A DNA stretch of 64,000 bases from NCBI RefSeq assembly GCF_035222275.1, contig NC_085882.1:1495501-1559500 (forward strand), written 5' to 3'. Positions 58,571 through 64,000 of this stretch are shown in pieces; position 1 is the first letter of the stretch; every line of letters begins with the position of its first letter. The stretch is from Podospora bellae-mahoneyi. Lineage: Eukaryota; Ascomycota; Sordariomycetes; Sordariales; Podosporaceae. The notes under the pieces were generated by a model that ran no database searches, had not been told where the DNA came from, and was given only the letters and a program-made list of their open reading frames with translations. The translations under genes and the position numbers were made by a program.

Positions 58571-59320
58571 ACAACTTACGATGGGCAACATTGAGTATGA
58601 GATGGGATATAGATGTTTTGATTACCTATTGAAGGCCTTCTTGAAACAGTAAGTGAACAACCTGGAACATGGCAATGATCGATACCGGTCGAGGAGACCA
58701 GATGCCATCCCAAAGGCCCCCTAGACAATGAGCAGCTACTATCTCCAAATCTCATCCGATATACTCACCGGTCGAACAGCCTGGAACCAATATCTTGATG
58801 AGCACCATCAACAACTTATGATGGGAAGATGGATGGCATATTCACCCAGATAAGATGAGATATCTCTCAAGAAAGCACTTGAAGGCAGTAACCATCAACA
58901 AACTCGTCCGATTTTTCTCACCGGTGGAACAGCCTGGTACATCACAGAGTATTAATGCAGTTGCCCGCCGGCCCAGAGCACCAACATACGATATCAAATG
59001 TAGGGGCGACATCAGATAAGCCGCTTTTATGGTAGAGGAGGCAGCTACCCTCTGCGATATTTATCTGATGTGTTCAGCGGTGGAACGATTTGAAAAACTA
59101 TGGCCATTATCAATATCTCGCTTGATACCCTCACCGGTCCAGAGCAACAACACACGATAGGCAACAGCATGGCGTATCTACTGAGATGAGATGAGTATAA
59201 GATAATAAAAAATCTGAAGGAAAAGGCTGGCACTATCCTAAATCTTATCCGACACCTATCCCAACCGTTAGAACAACCTGGAACACACCACAGGCAAACA
59301 CTTGCTTCAGATTTAATTAC
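58571..59320. repeat. Highly diverged tandem repeat, unit about 170 bp
   Basis: Repeated landmarks recur in order. Start landmarks ACAACTTACGATGGG, ACAACTTATGATGGG, ACATACGATATC and ACACACGATAGG are at 58571, 58811, 58984 and 59150. Second landmarks of the type 'CTCACCGGTNGAACAGCCTGG' are near 58767, 58918, 59075-59085 (decayed), 59130 (decayed) and 59260 (decayed). GATGAGATAT-like words lie between. Spacings of start landmarks are 240, 173 and 166 bp. Copies are strongly diverged, with many A/T-directed changes. Confidence 0.65.
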
Positions 59321-59943
59321 ACGAGATGAGAATCATTCAACACGCCGAAAGGCCCCTTGACGAAAGGTGATCACTGACCCTGGCTATCAAACCCATGATG
59401 TCAACTTATTTCCAACACAACAACCAGCTCCAAATCCCACATTGCATATAACCCCCCTTAATAAAAGAAGAACCCAGCCCCCCCTCACCGGGTATGCTCC
59501 CTCCCCCGACTCCTAGTCCTCATCCTCCTCCTCCCCCCCTCCCCCATCGGCGACCCCGACCTCGACGGACTTTCTGTGCGTTCCCAATCAGCACCCATCC
59601 CCCTTGGTATCGCCATTGTAGGTACATACGACTTCTCTTATGCCTCTTCCTCGCTGTCCCTCCCCTCCTCTCCTCCCTCGGCCAGGCTCTATTCAGAACA
59701 CTGCTCGAGCGGTATCTACACCTTCCGCGGAGCGAGTCAGGCGTGTTGCTCCTTTTGGAAGCTTGATCGTCGTTGGGTGTGGGTTCCTCGCAATAACGCA
59801 TTCGTTTCCTCCCTCGCTCTTCATCCAAGTCTGTCACGTCCACGTGTCCGAGGTTGACTTGGTAAGTGAGACCGATTCCGTTGAGGTCCGGGGAGGGGCA
59901 GGGGGTTGGTGGGTAAGGTTTCGAAATGTCAAGGGGGATGGTG

Positions 59944-59944
59944 G

Positions 59945-60026
<82 letters not shown>
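59944..60026. repeat. (GTT)n / (AAC)n trinucleotide tract
   Basis: 83 nt, nearly 28 perfect GTT units. On the minus strand the tract can encode poly-threonine in an open frame (59520-60116), but that frame has no recognisable domain and is rich in low-complexity Arg and Pro. The perfection of the tract suggests recent slippage. Confidence 0.95.
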
Positions 60027-60951
60027 CATGGTTGATTTATGGGAACGGGAAGTGGTAGTGGTGGTGGCGACGGTCTTGTCCCCGAAAAGGGGGAGGGTGG
60101 AGAGGTGGGTTGTCATGGTGGTTGTGGTAGGCGTAGTATTAGCTGGGGTATTGGGGTCAAAGTAGGTGGTGGTTCAACATCCAGGGCATTGTATCGAGTA
60201 GTAGCTGCAAAGAGGCTCTAAGCTGGGCTGCCAGCACTTAAGTGAGGTAAGTAAAATAAAAGAAGATATGCCGGAACCGAGAGAAGGGGAATAAGGGACC
60301 TGTTCAGTTGATTTATGTCCCAAATGAGGAGATTCATGATCCTGGAAGCCACGCTCCTAGACCCGGTGTGTACACTTAAGTGGTGTGTGTGGTTGCCTGA
60401 CTCGAAGAGGGCCCTGCGAAGCACCACCACATGGGAAAATGATTGCAAACATCCCATAGCACCGGTAGCTAATAATCTTTTCCCCCGCGCATACGGAAAG
60501 ACAGCCCTCGCAGCCGAGAAGGACTTCCGGTCCAGAGGTCATCAGAGTGAGATGGTAGTTCAGACGAATACATTCAAGGCGTGCTGAACCAAAGCGCGTA
60601 AACCAGGAGATGCCACCTCATCGGACTTGCACGGCCAAAGCGGACAAGACAAACAGAACTAGTGACGAATATGCGCCGTCATGGCGGGCAATCGGTGAGG
60701 GTTGGTCCTTGCGGGATAGCTTTGCTCAGTTTCTCCAAGGACCACCCCGAAACATAGCCCAACGTCTCAACTATTCGTGAAAACGGGGGGAAGGGGGGGG
60801 GGCATGATCTTCAAAATATCGTACAATTCTAGCTTTGTCGACCACCGCTCAATGTGTCGCTGCCAATCTTCATACTATACGCGTGAAACAATCGAGCATC
60901 GGGAACGCGGGTATCATCGCCGAATTGACCTAATGTGGCATTCCCTTGCCA

Positions 60952-61578
60952 CTATGACGACTCAGCCAGCTTCTGCGAGATCTCACCAATCATCTGGGTA
61001 ATTTCCTTCTTCTCGACAGCAACAGCCGCATCCTTGAGCTCCTTACCCATCACCCTTGCCGTGACAGCACCTCTCAGGGCCTTCGCATCGGTAGTACCCG
61101 CCGCAATGAGTTCCTGAGCCACCTTGGTGATAAGCTGCTCGATTTCCTCCTTGCCGACTTCCTTGACGCTGCTCTGGGCGGTGTACTCCTCAATGATATT
61201 TTGCTGGATCTCCTCCTTCTCAATCAAGTCTTCTCTCCCCGCAGCCTTGAACTCAGCGACAGCATCCTGGGACTTGCGGGCCATCTTGCGGAGGAGATCG
61301 ACGAGCTGGACGTCGGTCTTGATGGGCTTGTCGGTCTTGCTGGCGTTCAAGGTGGCAGCCATGACAGCACGCAAAACAGTCAGGCGGTTGGTGTCCTTGG
61401 CTCTCATGGCTCCCTTAAGATCCTCTCTAATTTTGGCGTAGAGTGGTGATGGAGGCGCCTCGGTGGAATATGAGGCGCGCAAGCTGACGGAGCTGAGCCA
61501 TGTTGGTGATTGCCTGAGGTTCGGGCTGGGCCGGCAGACAGCGCTGCGAAGCAGGGAGGAAGGGAGTATGGCGGCCAT
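60952..61578 (-). CDS. AIM41: Mitochondrial YqeY/GatB-tail-like protein Aim41
   Basis: Single exon, 208 residues, start at ATGGCCGCC (MAAILPSSLLRSAVCRPS). The N-terminus is an Arg/Ser-rich mitochondrial presequence up to about residue 40. The YqeY domain follows: 'LYAKIREDLKGAMRAKDTNRLTVLRAVMAATLNASKT', 'VQLVDLLRKMARKSQDAVAEFKAAGREDLIEKEEIQQNIIEEYT' and 'GTTDAKALRGAVTARVMGKELKD' (family pattern). YqeY is related to the tail domain of the GatB subunit of tRNA amidotransferase; the exact role of Aim41 is not settled. A poly-T run of about 24 nt lies just upstream (61620-61643) in the leader or promoter. In-frame read-through upstream of the chosen ATG is only poly-lysine from that run. Confidence 0.93.
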   Translation of the reverse strand: MAAILPSSLLRSAVCRPSPNLRQSPTWLSSVSLRASYSTEAPPSPLYAKIREDLKGAMRAKDTNRLTVLRAVMAATLNASKTDKPIKTDVQLVDLLRKMARKSQDAVAEFKAAGREDLIEKEEIQQNIIEEYTAQSSVKEVGKEEIEQLITKVAQELIAAGTTDAKALRGAVTARVMGKELKDAAVAVEKKEITQMIGEISQKLAESS

Positions 61579-63150
61579 TTTTGCTTGTTGTTGTCGTTGT
61601 CTTGAAGTGAAGATCTTGTGTTTTTTTTTTTTTTTTTTTTTTTTGGTTGTCGTTGCTGCTGCCACGGCGGATCGACCCGATCATGCACGCCAGCTGTTAC
61701 GCTAGGCGATGCAGCCAATTGCTGCCCACATCCCCGCTGCAGGTGGATCTTGGTCCCCCAATGCGCTAAGACGTCACGCTGGAGATGGCTCAGATCAGCC
61801 ATTGCCCTGGTGCCCCTGATGGACATCGCTGATGAAGTGGCAGAATGTGTGAATGTGTCTAGGAAATGGGCATATGGAACCATTCTATCCCTCGCTATCT
61901 TACATAACTAACGATAAGAAAGAGATTGCGATAGGTCTAGTTATGATTGGAGCCAAGCCATCGCGGAGGATCTCTGAGCACACCACGTGGCTGGCTTGAA
62001 GCATGCATTGTTTGCTACCACCATCTCCCGTTGTCGACTGTAATGGGATCTCGAGAGTGGCCATGAAGGTTATAACAAAAGAGATACTCCGTATGTCCCC
62101 AAGGGCCAGCTCAAGACTGTCGTCGCAAGAGACGACAGGGCAAATCACCTGATCTACGGCCCCCAAGCCACCAGACCCACTGCCGGGGTCGGGGCGTGCC
62201 GTTGACTTCCCCGGATGCTTGATCCCATCCATGTCACAGAGGCGGGGCCTTGGCTATCTTTTTGGGCTGGCGGCCCGGGGAGCGGGAAGTGGGAGTTGGA
62301 GTGCGGTGATGTTTGTGGAGGGTAACTGATGGGTCGTGACCCCTGGTAGGTGGGAGCTGGAACTGCCGAGTAAGCGGTGAATTCTAGACAGGATATGCGC
62401 GGCCGTTGGGCATCAAACCGTGTGATACTCGACTTGACAATGAATGGTACTGTGATGCGTGGAAAGGACGGGTGATGAGGACCCAGTCGGGCGGAACCGA
62501 GATGGAGGGACGCCTTTTTCAGGTCCCCGCCGTTTGCTTGATGAGATGGATTAAATACTAATAAAGGTAGCCAATCCTCCGCTCTGTTAATTGTACCTCA
62601 ACAAACCATTCATACTAATTCTATCTTCCCTGGGCGCTTGTTTGTTTCCTGTTGTTGCCCGGCACCTCAATTGGTATGGAATCCCTCCACCTATGTCTGC
62701 CGTCCCATCCATACATATCCCACCTAACCCTCCGATGAAAATCCTTCCCCCCTGCCCGTCTACCGACCTTATACAACGAATCAATCGCTCCTTCTCTCAG
62801 ATTCGCTGGCTGGCAATTGTCGGGCGGTGATGATGCTCTTTCCCAAAGCAACAAGGCCAAAGGCCTAGACCGGGAGAGACCGGTTTGCCTAGACCTGAAC
62901 ACAGCAAGAACCGCGAAGATTCCTTCCTCTCCTCATGTTCCCTCTCCCCGGGCCCGTCCCTTCCTTTTCCAAATGCAAATGCAACCAAAATGCGATGACC
63001 ATTATCATTCGTGGTTCAGACGCCCCTGCCAGCTGGCAGGTATGTAAGTGGCCCTCCGAGACTGCCGTATGTGACATTACCGCCATTTCACAACCAACAA
63101 CTTGGAACCTGGATGGAAACCTGGAATTCCTTCTCGATGCTCCGTCTGTC
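61579..63150. other. Intergenic between AIM41 and the methyltransferase
   Basis: About 1.57 kb, holding the AIM41 promoter, including the T24 run, and the 3' end of the methyltransferase. Short frames here are not protein-like, and no RNA gene or repeat was recognised. Confidence 0.5.
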
Positions 63151-63986
63151 TCAATGTCGCGCTCGTTTTCTCGAATCACTCTGTCTCCCGCCTTTGGACG
63201 ACGACGGCGTGTGTGATCGGGGAATCTCGCTGTGCCGATGACTTCTACTGCTCCCTGGTTTTCGACCAATGCAGACATAGCTGCAAACATTATCATGTCA
63301 GTTATGCTCAACTCGTTACTCCCTTTCACCCGGCTTATTTTGACGAGCCAGTAACTTACACCGGAAAATAGGCCTGTGAACCAGAGTCAGTACACTCACT
63401 CGAGAACCTCGACGCCATCGACATACCTTGAACGCCGGGTTATCAGCCTCCGCCCGGGCCTGTGCTACAAGCAGCTGTATGTCGGTGTTTGACATGCTTG
63501 TTATCTTCCGGTCAGCAGGCTGTCTTCCGCAACGGTCTAGATCTGTTCTTACCCGAGACCCTGGGAGAAAGGGTACATGGCAAGAGACGATAGTAGCCGA
63601 TGGGCATTTGCTCTGTTCGCAACCCCTATGTCACGATCTCTTGGATCTGTTCATGCATGCGTCAGCTCTGGCTTTGGGACACAGTTGCCCGATGGCTACC
63701 AGGGACATACCGTTGGACCACCCGCTCAGGGGAAGGGTTATCAATCGCGATTCGACTTCAACAAATCCCGCTTGTGTCATCAGAGTCTGCAATCTCAACG
63801 CTACCCTCGGATCTTTGTAGTGTTGTATGCTTTGCAAGTAGCTCTGGGACCATACTTGCAACGCATGATCTGGACCAACTTGTCAGCATCAGGCCTCGGG
63901 AACACACAAGAAATCGAAAAAGGGCACTAACTGGCTGTCAAGGTCCCGTTGTCGGACTGGGCGTTGTAGTAAATTTCGACCATTTG
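63151..63986 (-). CDS. SAM-dependent methyltransferase, C-terminal part (5' end outside window)
   Basis: Six exons read by splice signals: 63932-63986, 63711-63878, 63553-63646, 63427-63496, 63360-63373 and 63151-63280; 176 residues are visible and every phase closes. The text runs 'QMVEIYYNAQSDNGTLTA', 'ALQVWSQSYLQSIQHYKDPRVALRLQTLMTQAGFVEVESRLITLPLSGWSN', 'ANAHRLLSSLAMYPFSQGLGMSNTDIQLLVAQARAEADNPAFKAYFPVYVCIGRKP' and a basic Ser/Arg tail. This is the C-terminal pattern of the LaeA/UMTA-type class I methyltransferases common in filamentous fungi; the SAM-binding half lies beyond base 64000. The window starts inside an intron (acceptor acaatag at 63987-63993). One exon is only 14 nt. Substrate unknown; such enzymes act in secondary metabolism or regulation. 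Confidence 0.8.
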
Positions 63987-64000
63987 CTATTGTTTGGTTA

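Larger units (their letters stand above)
57390..60951. other. Gene-poor 3.5-kb interval with diverged repeats
   Basis: The interval between the SNF2 start and the AIM41 stop. It includes the SNF2 promoter, a diverged tandem repeat (58571-59320) and a (GTT)n tract (59944-60026). Several frames at 57.7-58.5 kb and 59.5-60.1 kb were inspected and are not convincing genes. Confidence 0.55.

Noticed and set aside
59520-60116. 198-codon minus-strand frame with polythreonine
   Set aside because: About a seventh of it is the (GTT)n tract and the rest is Arg/Gly/Pro-rich without any domain; kept only as a repeat.

Overview
This window is nuclear DNA of a filamentous ascomycete, most likely a Sordariomycete close to the Sordariales. 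The evidence is the gene content together with short introns (mostly 50-120 nt) that have GTRNGT donors and CTRAC branch sites a few bases before the acceptor. 5S rRNA genes lie dispersed among protein genes. No bacterial operons, CRISPR arrays or intact transposons are visible. Gene models were built by eye by joining open frames at splice signals, and nearly all close in frame. The taxonomic call is inference.

Layout, left to right: C-terminal part of a fungal transcription factor (1-2379, +); proteasome alpha5 PUP2 (-); gamma-tubulin complex GCP2 (+); a TBC Rab-GAP with a C-terminal membrane anchor (-); a degenerate ankyrin-like relic; a DDB1/MMS1-like large beta-propeller protein (+); eIF5B (+); a GCP5/GCP6-like gamma-tubulin complex protein (-); NuA4 subunit EAF7 (+); DASH subunit ASK1 (+); a 90-residue unknown protein (-); about 3.2 kb of gene-poor DNA with microsatellites; sterol C-22 desaturase ERG5 (+); a mitochondrial rhodanese (+); a Yip1-family Golgi protein (-); ubiquitin-L40 (-); RRN7 (-); eIF5A (-); COG3 (+); a relic-like stretch; a chitin synthase (+); Hsp88/Hsp110 (+); two 5S rRNA genes (-); a Rad5/HLTF-like SNF2-RING protein (-); a diverged tandem repeat and a (GTT)n tract; AIM41/YqeY-like protein (-); and the 3' part of a SAM-dependent methyltransferase running off the right edge (-).

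Most genes are housekeeping: translation (eIF5B, eIF5A, ubiquitin-L40, 5S, RRN7), protein turnover and folding (PUP2, Hsp88), microtubules and mitosis (GCP2, GCP5/6-like, ASK1), membrane traffic (TBC, Yip1, COG3), ergosterol and wall synthesis (ERG5, chitin synthase), and chromatin or DNA repair (EAF7, DDB1-like, SNF2). They are not a pathway cluster.

The unusual material is mainly non-coding. A 21-bp minisatellite flanks RRN7 on both sides in opposite orientation. A highly diverged repeat of about 170 bp lies at 58.57-59.3 kb. Two 5S rRNA genes differ by apparently compensatory helix changes. Two introns (in Hsp88 and COG3) have lengths divisible by three and no stop codon, and the Hsp88 one would add a nuclear-localisation-like basic patch if retained. 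The start codon of the ubiquitin-L40 gene is split by an intron, and several exons are only 9-14 nt long.
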